Assembly: GCA_030063045.1 (NCBI GenBank)
Contig: JAQSEB010000155.1
Coordinates: 1-64,000, forward strand
Direction of reading: 5' to 3'
Length of the DNA stretch: 64,000 bases
Origin: Pratylenchus scribneri
Taxonomy: Eukaryota > Nematoda > Chromadorea > Rhabditida > Pratylenchidae
In this document: positions 10,420 through 20,577 of the stretch, piece after piece
How positions within the stretch are numbered: the first letter of the stretch is position 1
Layout of the letters: each line of letters starts with the position of its first letter
Translations under genes and position numbers: made by a program
The notes under the pieces: generated by a model
Seen by the model: the letters and a program-made list of their open reading frames with translations, nothing else
Databases searched by the model: none
Told to the model about the DNA's origin: nothing

Positions 10420-13400
10420 ATGACTGCACTTCAGCGAATATCGGCAAGCATTAAACGACGAAGGAATTCTCTATTTGAACGGCCAAATCCACCGGCAGAA
10501 TTTGAAGAATTGGATGATGGACAAAAAATTCTACAAGAAGCAAAAACATTCATTTCCCAACAACAACAAAAAGGCGAAGGGAAAAATGGGAATGGAACAA
10601 TTAGTGTTGAAGTAGGTGGAAAATTGAGAAAATAATTAATTAATTATAGGGATAGCAAAAATAGTGACATTAAAATCGCAAAATATTGACTTTTATGTAT
10701 AGGGAAAAATTTTCAAAATATTGACAAAATTTATCAAAAAAGTTTTTTTTAAAGAAAAAGTGCCTCAAAAAAGTTGTCAAAGAGAAAAATTTTTGAAGAA
10801 CATTGGTCTATTGAGAAAAACTTTTAGCCTAAAATTAGTTTAATGGAAAAAAACTTGGGAAAAAATTTTCAATAAAGAAAAAATTTTTATTTTGAGCTAA
10901 ATCAAGCTAGAATTGTTTTTTTTATCGTGTTTTTATGCATAATTAATGTTCCTCATAAAAAAGTGAATTCACTAAATTTGCCATCCCTATTAATTAAAAT
11001 AAGAAAAATCATTATTTTGGAGAAAAAAAAATTTTATGGACATATAAAAATTAAAATTAATAGATTTATTTATCTTAACAGGAAATGAAAACGCTGCGAT
11101 TTCTTTGCGATATGCTTGAATCTTCTTTGAATATTACCCGTCCAATGGAGAAGGAAAGCCTTCAAAATTTGAATGAACAACGCAATCGATCGGGATCAAC
11201 GGCATTTGGAGGAAACGAATTGGATCAAGCACAACAAGAAATGGGAGGATATACGACTTGGGCAGCCGGTGCCGCCAAAGGGCAAAAGCATTTGTTGATG
11301 AAATCGATGATAATGGCCAAACAACAACAGCAAAGGAAAATATCGACAGTAATCCCTGCTGCGACTGAAATGGACACAATCCACGAGGAGGAACATGAAA
11401 ATGTGCCAACGGCCACAACAACGGAGATTGACATGGGCGCCAGCACATTGAATGGATTGGATGAAATACATCAAGGTGGGTGGTAAAATTTTGATATTTT
11501 GAGCAGCCCGATAATAGCAATTTAGAATTTTTATAATAAAAAAAACTCTGAAGGAAAAGGAATTAAAATTTTAAGAGGGAACTGCCGTAAAAATTAAACA
11601 TTTTTTAAGCCAATACCGTATAATCTCTCTTATACCCACCCTATGGGAAATTATTTTTAACCCCCAAAATTATGAAAATTTTGTGTCTAATTCCTTAATT
11701 AGTGAATATTTTGAACAAATTATAGCGGATTTTATAGAGCTCAAGAGAATTAAGAAAATGCAATAAAACATTTTTTTTAAGTTCACCTTGCTAGGAGCTA
11801 TTGGTTCTCAAAATTAACTATAGGGAATTATTAGTGGGTGGGATATTGAAAAATATTCTACAGTAAAAAGAATAAAATTAATATAAATAATAAATCATCT
11901 CTATTAATAATTTAGAAGAAGCTACGAATATTGATCAAGAATTGGGCAAAACAGATTTGATCACCTATGAAGAGCCGGAACCAGTAAATAATAGTCCATA
12001 AATTTAGACAATAAATTATCAAACTTTTCTAAGTTACATGTCAAAATTCTTCCCCATATTGCAATGATAATTTGCGTCCTTTTCTATATGTTTCTTGGTT
12101 CATTTTTCTACAAATGGATTGACCCAGAGATTGGCCAAAAATCATCGCCCCGTGCATTTATTTGGGCCTTTCAATTGTTGGCCACAATTGGATGGGGCGA
12201 TTCGCATGCTAGCACAACATTCAGCCAGGCTTTTACGGTCCTTTATATTTTACTTGGAATTCCAATGCTTTTCTCCACATATGCCAATTTTGGGCGATTA
12301 CTGACCGAATTTTGTTGTCGACAAGGACCAAAAATTTGGCATAAATTAATTGGAATGGGCAGCAAAAAAGTTGGTGGAAAAATTAATTTATTGAATAATA
12401 AATTATAAATATTAGGAACAAACTGACGAAAAAGAAGTGCAAAGATTGCCATTGATGGTGATCGCAAATTTGTTGGCATTTCATCAATGCATTGGCCTCC
12501 TAATTTATAGTGTTTGGCTGAAGCATTGGCCCGTCATTTCGACCATATATTTCAGGTATTTTAATTTCCTAATTTATTCAATTCTATTTATTTACTAAAT
12601 AGTATCACAACAATGGCAACTTCTGGTTTTGGCGATTTCCATCCGGATACGGACAGTTGGATGGAGGTGAATTTGGGGGGATGCATTCATGAAAATTGAA
12701 GTTTAAAAAGAATTTTTCCTTAAAATTACCAAAAATATAATAAAAAAATATAGATATATTTTATTTGTGTTTTTGCATTTTTTTTCATATATAATTAAAA
12801 GCGATTTTTAATTATCCGAGCAATTATCCTTCATTTATTTACCAATTTGGTTATTGCTCAAATGTCAGCTGATTTTTTTAAATAAATTTTTAATTATGTT
12901 ATTTGTAGATAATTTTTATCAATTTTTGAAAGAAAATATGATATTTTACGGTTATCTTTCGCCAGATTTGATAAAATTTTTGAGATTCTTATTCTATTAT
13001 ACTCAATTTGATTGTAAAACTATGAAAAAATCATTTTAGTAAATTTTAGAATACCAATTTTGGAAGTAATTTAAGGTTATTTTTGGGGAAAAAATCTGCA
13101 CTCAGATAATCGAAAATATCGAAAATACAATAATAAAGTAATTTAATTATTTATAATTATATTTTTATTCATTAACATAATCTTTAATCCTGAAACCAAT
13201 TGAAAAAAACATTAAACTATTTATAAGTGTCCAAAATAAAAATGTCAATATTAATTTATCCGATTTTCAGACAATTGTTGCAATTTTGTACATTTCAACG
13301 GGCATTGTACTTCTTTCGGCCCTTTTCCTTACAATTGCCCTCTATTATCAAGCATTTCATTATATTCAATTGAAGGAGGCATTGGCCAAAATATATGGCC

Positions 13401-13468
13401 AATTTTTAGGATGGAAGAAAAGAATTAAAAATGGGAGAAATGATGTTGAAAAGCAACAAATTGGATAA
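10420..13468 (+). CDS. TWK-type two-pore-domain potassium channel (K2P 1)
   Basis: Seven exons (10420-10611, 11082-11475, 11916-11983, 12034-12369, 12416-12555, 12603-12666, 13271-13468) fit in phase to give 463 residues. A long Gln- and Met-rich cytoplasmic N-terminus (about 217 residues) precedes TM1 (IAMIICVLFYMFLGSFF), pore loop 1 with filter TIGWGD, TM2, TM3 (LMVIANLLAFHQCIGLLIY), pore loop 2 with TSGFGDFHP, and TM4 (VLLSALFLTIALYY). K2P channels carry background potassium current and set resting potential in nerve and muscle. The Trp in filter 1, where most potassium channels have Tyr, Phe or Leu, is notable. The next K2P gene starts 214 bases downstream on the same strand, so co-transcription is possible. 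Confidence 0.88.
10645..10992. mobile_element. Inverted-repeat element in K2P 1 intron 1
   Basis: The left end ATAGGGATAGCAAAAATAGTGA and the right end (complement ATAGGGATGGCAAATTTAGTGA) are imperfect inverted copies, flanked by taatta-rich sequence. The 350-bp interior is AT-rich with repeated aaaatattgac and no coding frame. It is a MITE-like insertion within intron 10612-11081. Confidence 0.65.
11614..11865. mobile_element. MITE-like element, TACCGTA family (copy 2)
   Basis: Begins taccgtataatctctctta and ends near attctacagta. Shared internal words with copy 1 are acaaattatagcggatttta and gagctattggttctcaaa. It sits in intron 2 of the K2P 1 gene. Confidence 0.7.
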
Positions 13469-13682
13469 TAAAATAAATTTATATTTTCTATTGACATCAT
13501 TTTTACATAATTTTTGTCATTGTTCATTCAGTTGAATAAAAATGTGTTTTTGGAATCGGATTTGCGCAATGATGAATGAGGATGGGTTGGGGGAAATTGA
13601 TCCATTTCATCCATTATTGCATTCTTTCGTACTTTTTCATTCCATAAACCAACCAAAAAATATTAAATATTTCTAATTGAAA

Positions 13683-16668
13683 ATGTTTACCACAATGGTG
13701 GAAAGTGAACCAAAAGACCAATCCTCCCAATTGACCATTGGTGGCGGTATTCGAACATGGCCAAGGGCACATCTTTCGCAAAGGTCTTTTATCAACAAAA
13801 TTCGGTTGTACGAAAATTGGGACTAGTCAATTGTGAATAGAAAGCCTTAGTGTTAAAGGCGATAAAGCTGACTGATAAATTAATAGCTTTTTATAGCGCA
13901 TAGACTATGAAATGATATCAAAAGCATGGACAATATTGAATATGGATTACCGAATTATCGCCAAAACACAATTTTAATTAAACCATCGGTATTTTGGCCA
14001 TAATTTAGTAAAAGCCAGATATAGGCCAATGCTTTTGATATTATTTTCTACCCAAATTTTACTCAAAATTGCGCTATAAATTCATCTGGCAGCTTTATCC
14101 TCTTTATTCTATCCTCAATTGACTCATCCTCAATTATCATAACATAACTCATAAAACACTCAAAATATGCAATTTATGGCTTTTTGTGCAGATCACTCTC
14201 CGATTTACAATACAGAATTCAATTGGAAAAGGCCATCAAATTGGCAAAGCAAAATTTGAGCCGACAAATTCCAACAGCAGAAAGCCAATCGGCTGAAAAA
14301 GAATACAAAGAATCAGAAGCAGGCGGAACTTATAGGCAAATTACACAAAAAATTCTACAGGCATTGGAACGAATCAGGGACTCCAAAAATGATCAATTAT
14401 TGGCAAAATCGGGCAGAAGAAGACGCCGAGAATCGAAAGCGGCCGAAGCAGCTGAACCACATTTTGGCTCAATGATTTTATTTGGAACATTGCAAAGGAA
14501 TGAAGGCAAAGCATTGCAACGGGGAATGGCATTGATGAGAAGGGAATCAATGGCAATAAATGGAGGGGATGGTGGCAGAAGGCAATCCATTGCCATTCTC
14601 TCCGATGATATTCCAATTGAAGAGGGTGTACCACCGGTTGAATTATTGCCAGAACAATTGGCCGTAAAATTTGCGCATGAAGAAGAACCGGTGACATTTT
14701 GAATTAAAGGATATTATTAATTTGCCGAAAAAGTATTGAAAATACCGAAATCCGAAAAGCTTATAACCGTAGAGTGGTAGACCCCAAAACTCTGCCCATT
14801 CCTCATTCGATAGAGCTCACCAAGGCGCTTCGAATATTAGGTTTGATAAAAAAAATTAAAGGCTATTAAACTGTTCAAATCGATTTTGATTTTTGGTTCA
14901 AAGCAGAAATGGTTAAACCCAAGTTAAAACTTAATCAAATGATGCTCCTTGACGAGATCCATGGGATGGACTAGGGTTTGTAGGTCTAGCATAAACGGAA
15001 TGAATTGTTAAAAAACAAAAGCTATTCAGCATTTTCACTACCATTCTCTGCAATTTTAATGTATTTTTCTCAAATATTTCACTTTTTAAAAATAATACTT
15101 GAAAATTGCACAGCTTTTTCTCCACTATTTGCCACTGTTCACCAGCCTCTTATTTGCTCTACTTCTTCTATTTTTGGGTGCATTTATATTCAGATTCATT
15201 GATGCCGAAATCGGCGCCCAACCATTCCATCGTGCCCTCCTTTTCGCATTTCAAGCGGTGGGCACAATTGGCTGGGGTGATGTTCGGGCCAGCAACAAAT
15301 GGAGCCAGGCACTTTGTACGGCTTACACAATTTTTGGTGTGCCCATATTCTTTTCGGCATTGGCCAATGTTGGCCAATTCATTTCGGGCTTTTATACCGT
15401 CGATTGGCTCTATTTGACATGTGTTGTTCGGCCAATGGTTTTGCCAAAAAAATTAAATTTTATTCATAATTTTGATGTAGAATGTAAATGAGGAGGCCAT
15501 GCTGGTTAAACAACATGTTCCAGTACGTAAATCCCTCTATCTCCTTTGCATTCATCAATTCATTGGAGTGCTCTTATATGGCGGATTACTCAAAGAATAT
15601 CCGCCAATTTCAGTCATCTATTTTTGGTATGTTCTATATTTAATTTTAATGGCATTTCTTAAGAAAGCTTCGATCAGTGCTCAGATTTTTGCCCAGTTTT
15701 TTGCTATTATTAAATCCTAAAGAGCTAAGTAATTTATTTGGCTGAAAACTGGGCCAGGGCTCTCGCCCCGTACCTTCGTCAGAGGCCTAATAAGTAAGCT
15801 CGCAATTGCCCAATGAATGGGACAGGGATTAAAGACGAATTAATTTCAAATTATTTAATTTATTAATTGTGAGGGAAATGTGATAAAAATGTGAAGGGTA
15901 AAAAACGAAAAGCAGAGGAAGGGAAAAGGATGGGTTTAAAAACAGACTGGGGCAATATTTGATTGATGTAGTGATGGAGTGATTCGATTAGGCAAAAAGT
16001 GGCGGTACAGTAGGACCCTTATAGGCATTATTGGCATTTACAACATACATTGGTAGACCTAGGATTTTCTAACTTGACTTGACTTTGACTTGACCTTGAC
16101 TTTAGACAGGTCAAGGTCAAGTCAAGGAAATCTTGACGTCAAGCCAAAATGTCAAAGAAAATAGGAGAAGCTTGACCTTGACCCAGGATTTCCTAACTTG
16201 ACTTGACTTTGACGTCAAGGTCAAGCTAAATGTCAACCTTGACTGTCAAGCTCAACTTGAAGCTACTAATGTCTGATTTACAATAAGTTCAAAACTTATT
16301 ATAAAGTAATCATTTTATTTATTATGGGCCCTTTTTATAAACATTAATTAAATAATTAATCTTTTTCACTAAAATTAGCTATTTCTTTGAATAACCAAAT
16401 AGTCTTCCTATTCAATAATATATTCAACAATATTTTTGCATTATTTTCATCTCCCATCTTTAGTATAACTTCAATGGCCACAATTGGTATTGGCGATTTC
16501 CATCCGGATGCAGGGAATATTGCCGAGGCCATGGTGGCCATTGTTTTCTTGGCCATTGGAATGATTTTATTGGCCGCATTGATGATCGCCTTTTCCTACT
16601 ATTTTCAACTCATTTTCTTCGTTTATTTCAGGGGTTGGCTATTAAGGAAGGCAAATGAACGGAAATAA
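13683..16668 (+). CDS. TWK-type two-pore-domain potassium channel (K2P 2, duplication copy A)
   Basis: Five exons (13683-13783, 14192-14690, 15114-15437, 15481-15626, 16464-16668) fit in phase and give 424 residues. The N-terminus (about 200 residues) is charged, with a basic GRRRRRES patch that could be a phosphorylation site. TM1 is LFTSLLFALLLLFLGAFIF, filter 1 is TIGWGD, TM3 is SLYLLCIHQFIGVLLYGG, filter 2 is TIGIGDFHP and TM4 is AIGMILLAALMIAF. The intron positions match K2P 1, showing that the two are tandem paralogues. The last intron (15627-16463) carries clustered TCAAGGTCA motifs. The 5' quarter, including the start codon, is absent from the downstream duplicate. Confidence 0.88.
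13860..14100. repeat. Imperfect foldback element in K2P 2 intron 1
   Basis: Outer arms gataaagctg...gat.aatt and the complement of aattcatctggcagctttatc, and inner arms gatatcaaaagcatgg and ccaatgcttttgatatt, pair as nested inverted repeats. No frame is open. It is probably a decayed MITE. Confidence 0.6.
16065..16265. promoter_or_regulatory. Cluster of CTTGAC/GTCAAG words with four TCAAGGTCA sites
   Basis: Exact TCAAGGTCA sites occur at 16111-16119 and 16215-16223, and on the other strand at 16091-16099 and 16173-16181. This nonamer is the known site for FTZ-F1/SF-1/ERR nuclear receptors (NHR-25 in nematodes). The stretch can also be read as a diverged palindromic repeat, so regulatory use is inference. 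An identical block is present in copy B at 22389-22589. Confidence 0.4.
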
Positions 16669-17136
16669 ATTCAACAATGAAAAAAGATTAAAATGAATTT
16701 TTCATATTTAAGAAATACACTATTATTATATTCACTAAAAATTTTGGATAATTGGACAATCGACTAATAAAATTTCCTAAAAATTACTTCCTCAATATTT
16801 TGTAATTATGAATAAAATATTGGTAAGCAACAAATAGGGGACCTATTTTTAAGAAATGTTATTTAAATTCCTTTAAGATTGAAATATTTTGATATTAAAT
16901 TTAATTGCATATTTCCTCTTTCAGCTATTAAATTTATTCCTCGAAATTATATTTATATGTATGTATTTTCTGCTCTTCCCCATAAATAAATTTTTTTTTC
17001 ATATAAATTTTATGATTATTTCAATTATATACAATTTTATTTCATTAATTCTGCTATGTTTTTCTTTGATCAATTTTCCTTCTTCCCATTTTATTTTGGT
17101 CATCAAATCCATTTGAATAGAATCCATTTAATATAA
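16669..17136. other. Convergent intergenic spacer
   Basis: This spacer lies between the 3' ends of K2P 2 and the receptor gene. It is AT-rich; the frame open at 16889-17116 is low-complexity Phe/Ile/Leu sequence and is also present unchanged in copy B (23213-23440). No gene is called. Confidence 0.4.
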
Positions 17137-20100
17137 TTACATGTTTCTTCTTTCAATTGGAGTTTGGAATTTTGCCGTCGCTGCCCTTTGCCTACCAATT
17201 TTCAATTGTTTCATTTGGAATGAAGTTGCATCATTGTCTTTAATCGGTGTTTGACTGATTGGCGAAATATTTATTTGGTTTTTATTTTGTTGTTTTTGTT
17301 GATCGACTCGATTTGTTGAATTTACTTTCAAAATGCGATTTGGCAAGAACAAAAAGGAATAATAAATGGCACAGCAAAAAGCATCCAATGCAGAAGTCAA
17401 TGAAATTATATTGGAGATCGGTGCTTGGCCAAACTGAAAAATGATATTTTTGGTTTAATTATATTTATTTGTAAATTAATTTTAAAAATTTTGCCTATAA
17501 TTTCACTTCCATTCCCTTTTCTTACAAAATTAAATGCCAATGTGATAAATGTTGGCAAAATGTTGAAAATGGCCTCAAAACATATTGTGATGATTACTGA
17601 TCGATTGCGAATTTGCTTTGCCCCAATGCCATATGAACGAAGGGTATAGAGGAAAATGATGCAACTAAAAATGTTTGCAAAACTGAGAATAGCCTTGAAA
17701 AAGAGTTGGGGCGAATTTCGAAAGTACAACATTTGGCAGGAAACTGTCTCGCAGCCCAGATGAATCACTGAATTTTAACGTAAATTTGAAATGAATAAAA
17801 TTATTAGAACGCACAATGTGGCAAATTCAAAGGTAATTCAGCCAAATAGAAGGCAGTGCTTCCGACAAAAGATGCTCCAATGATGAGGGCACTCAATCGG
17901 AGCAACCATTTTTCCAACAATTCTTTTCGACCCAAACCCCCTGGCATTCGAAGGGTAATGCACCGTTCAATGGTGAGGAAGAGGACGGGAAGGGGGGAAA
18001 TGGCATTATAAGTGTTTTGCCATTGGCCAGTCCAATAGATCATATTGTAGTGGAATTCAGCATGTTGCTAAAAAATTATATATTTTAATATTTTTAAATT
18101 TTTATAGCTAGCTGTTAGCTGGTAAAAATGAAAGAAACAGAAAGGCAAAGGGATATTCATTTGTATTTCATTTTGATTTTCATTCCGGAAAGAATTGTTC
18201 TGATTTTCATTCCGGAAAGAATTCTGATTTTATTCCGGAAAGAATTGTTCTGATTTTCATTCCGGAAAGAATTCTGATTTTATTCCGGGAAGAATTGTTC
18301 TGATTTTCATTCCGGAAAGAATTGTTCTGATTTTCATTCCGGAAAGAATTGTTCTGATTTTCATTCCGGAAAGAATTCTGATTTTATTCCGGAAAAAATT
18401 CTGATTTTTATTCCGGAAAGAATTCTGATTTTCATTCCGGAAAGTATTCTGATTTTATTCCGGAAAGAATTGTTCTGATTTTCATTCCGGAAAGAATTCT
18501 GATTTTATTCCGGAAAGAATTGTTCTGATTTTCATTCCGGAAAGAATTCTGATTTTATTCCGGAAAGAATTGTTCTGATTTTCATTCCGGAAAGAATTGT
18601 TCTGATTTTCATTCCGGAAAGAATTCTGATTTTATTCCGGAAAGAATTGTTCTGATTTTCATTCCGGAAAGAATTCTGATTTTATTCCGGAAAGAATTGT
18701 TCTGATTTTCATTCCGGAAAGAATTCTGATTTTATTCCGGAAAGAATTGTTCTGATTTTCATTCCGGAAAGAATTCTGATTTTATTCCGGAAAGAATTGT
18801 TCTGATTTTCATTCCGGAAAGAATTCTGATTTTATTCCGGGAAGAATTGTTCTGATTTTCATTCCGGAAAGAATTGTTCTGATTTTCATTCCGGAAAGAA
18901 TTGTTCTGATTTTCATTCCGGAAAGAATTCTGATTTTATTCCGGGAAGAATTGTTCTGATTTTCATTCCGGAAAGAATTGTTCTGATTTTCATTCCGGAA
19001 AGAATTGTTCTGATTTTCATTCCGGAAAGAATTGTTCTGATTTTCATTCCGGAAAGAATTGTTCTGATTTTAATTCGAGAAAGAATTGTTCTGATTTTCA
19101 TTCCGGGAAGAATTGTTCTGATTTTCATTCCGGAAAGAATTGTTCTGATTTTCATTCCGGAAAGAATTGTTCTGATTTTCATTCCGGAAAGAATTCTGAT
19201 TTTTATTCCGGAAAAAATTCTGATTTTAATTCGAGAAAGAATTGTTCCGATTTTAATTCGAGAAAGAATTGTTCCGATTTTAATTCGAGAAAGAATTGTT
19301 CCGATTTTAATTCGAGAAAGAATTGTTCCGATTTTAATTCGAGAAAGAATTGTTCTGATTTTCATTCCGGAAAGAATTCTGATTTTCATTCCGGAAAGAA
19401 TTCTGATTTTCATTCCGGAAAGAATTCTGATTTTCATTCCGGAAATAATTCTGATTTTTATTCCGGAAATAATTCTGATTTTTATTCCGGAAAGAATTCT
19501 GATTTTCATTCCGGAAAGTATTCTGATTTTAATTCCGGAAAGAATTCTGATTCTGATTTTCTTTCCGGAACGAATTCTGATTATTAATTTTGTACTACAA
19601 TTTTATTTTATAATGCTGATTAAATTATTGTTTAATTAATTTTTTTGTCATTTGAAAATAATTTTTGATGGCTTATTCATCGCCATTTAAATTTGTATCA
19701 TAAATAAATAAATAAAATAAGGAATAAATTGTGAATGAAATAAAATTAGTAATGCCAATTAAAATTAAAAACATTTTCCTTCCATAATGTCAATATTTTC
19801 AATTTTATATAATAAATAAATTGTATTTTATGCTTACATCGGTGGCATTATTTGCCCAATAGAAGGCATAAATTTGGTAGATATTGTATGGAATTGAGAT
19901 GGCGGCACCAAAAATATGAAAATACAAATAGACGAGAATTGATGGTGCCAGCGGGGAAAATCGAAGTGTGGAAGGTCGATATTTAGCCTTGAATGCAATT
20001 CGGGCCATCAAAACCAGGATTAGGATCAAAAGGATGAGGGTGAGTTGTTTGATCGCAATGCCGATTGGGCCAACGTTGGTGAATTCATTGCTTATGGCCA

Positions 20101-20146
20101 ATAATGGAGTCAAGAATGAAGAGGAGGATTGAGATTGGGAGTTCAT
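17137..20146 (-). CDS. Serpentine (7TM) receptor, chemoreceptor-like (copy A)
   Basis: Four exons (20146-19838, 18067-17815, 17767-17526, 17433-17137) join in phase to give 366 residues. Seven hydrophobic segments are visible: two in exon 1 (LTLILLILILVLMARIAF; SILVYLYFHIFGAAISIPY), two in exon 2, two in exon 3 and one in exon 4. TM3 ends with LFLTIERCITLR, an ERC in place of the DRY motif, as is common in nematode chemoreceptors. The N-terminus is short and Ser-rich. The cytoplasmic tail is Gln- and Asn-rich and ends IERRNM. Intron 1 (19837-18068) is filled by a TTCCGGAA satellite. The exact nematode receptor family could not be decided. It is convergent with K2P 2. Confidence 0.75.
18168..19585. 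repeat. TTCCGGAA satellite array A in receptor intron 1
   Basis: About fifty-five head-to-tail units of 23-27 bp follow the form GAATTGTTCTGATTTTCATT/CCGGAAA or the shorter GAATTCTGATTTTATTCCGG/AAA. A sub-block at 19065-19350 uses ttaattcgagaaagaattgt. The 23-bp units break reading frame, so no long frame persists across the whole array. Each unit carries the palindrome TTCCGGAA. Confidence 0.95.
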
Positions 20147-20577
20147 TTTAGGATGTTGTAAATTAATTATTCTAAAAGTTGATATTTTTAATGACGAAAT
20201 TTCAATTAAAAATAAAATGATTTAATTGTAAATTTTTTCCTTTGAGGAATTTCCGTAAAGTAGCAGCAGGTGAAAATTATACAAAGAATGCCACATGAGG
20301 AAATATAATTCATAACTGCTGTTGATGGCATTAAACCACTTCAATCATTCAATTAATTTATAATTTAAACCAAAAATGATTCAAATATTTATAAAAATGA
20401 ATTTTTTATATTAAAAATTAGAATCAATTTGCAAAGTGAAATTAGCTGCAAAATGAATACAATTTTTTAAATTTCATTTATTTAAAAAAAAATAAATTGA
20501 ATACAAAAATGAAATTTTTCGTACCAAGTTTCTGCTGGCCATTTTTCGAACATTCCAAACTGTTTAAAATTGTATTC
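20147..20577. other. Upstream region of receptor copy A
   Basis: AT-rich interval that presumably includes the receptor promoter. It holds the end of duplication copy A. The corresponding part of copy B is 26347-26778. No other feature was seen. Confidence 0.4.

Larger units (their letters stand above)
14251..20577. repeat. Tandem duplication, copy A (6.33 kb)
   Basis: Copy A starts inside exon 2 of K2P 2 at aaaatttgag and ends at aaattgtattc, where the same aaaatttgag reopens copy B. Matching features are displaced by 6,324-6,327 bases until the satellite, after which the offset is 6,200. It carries most of K2P 2 and the whole receptor gene. Confidence 0.92.

Noticed and set aside
11134..11520. 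Minus-strand frames opposite K2P 1 exon 2
   Set aside because: They are antisense shadows of a well-supported exon.
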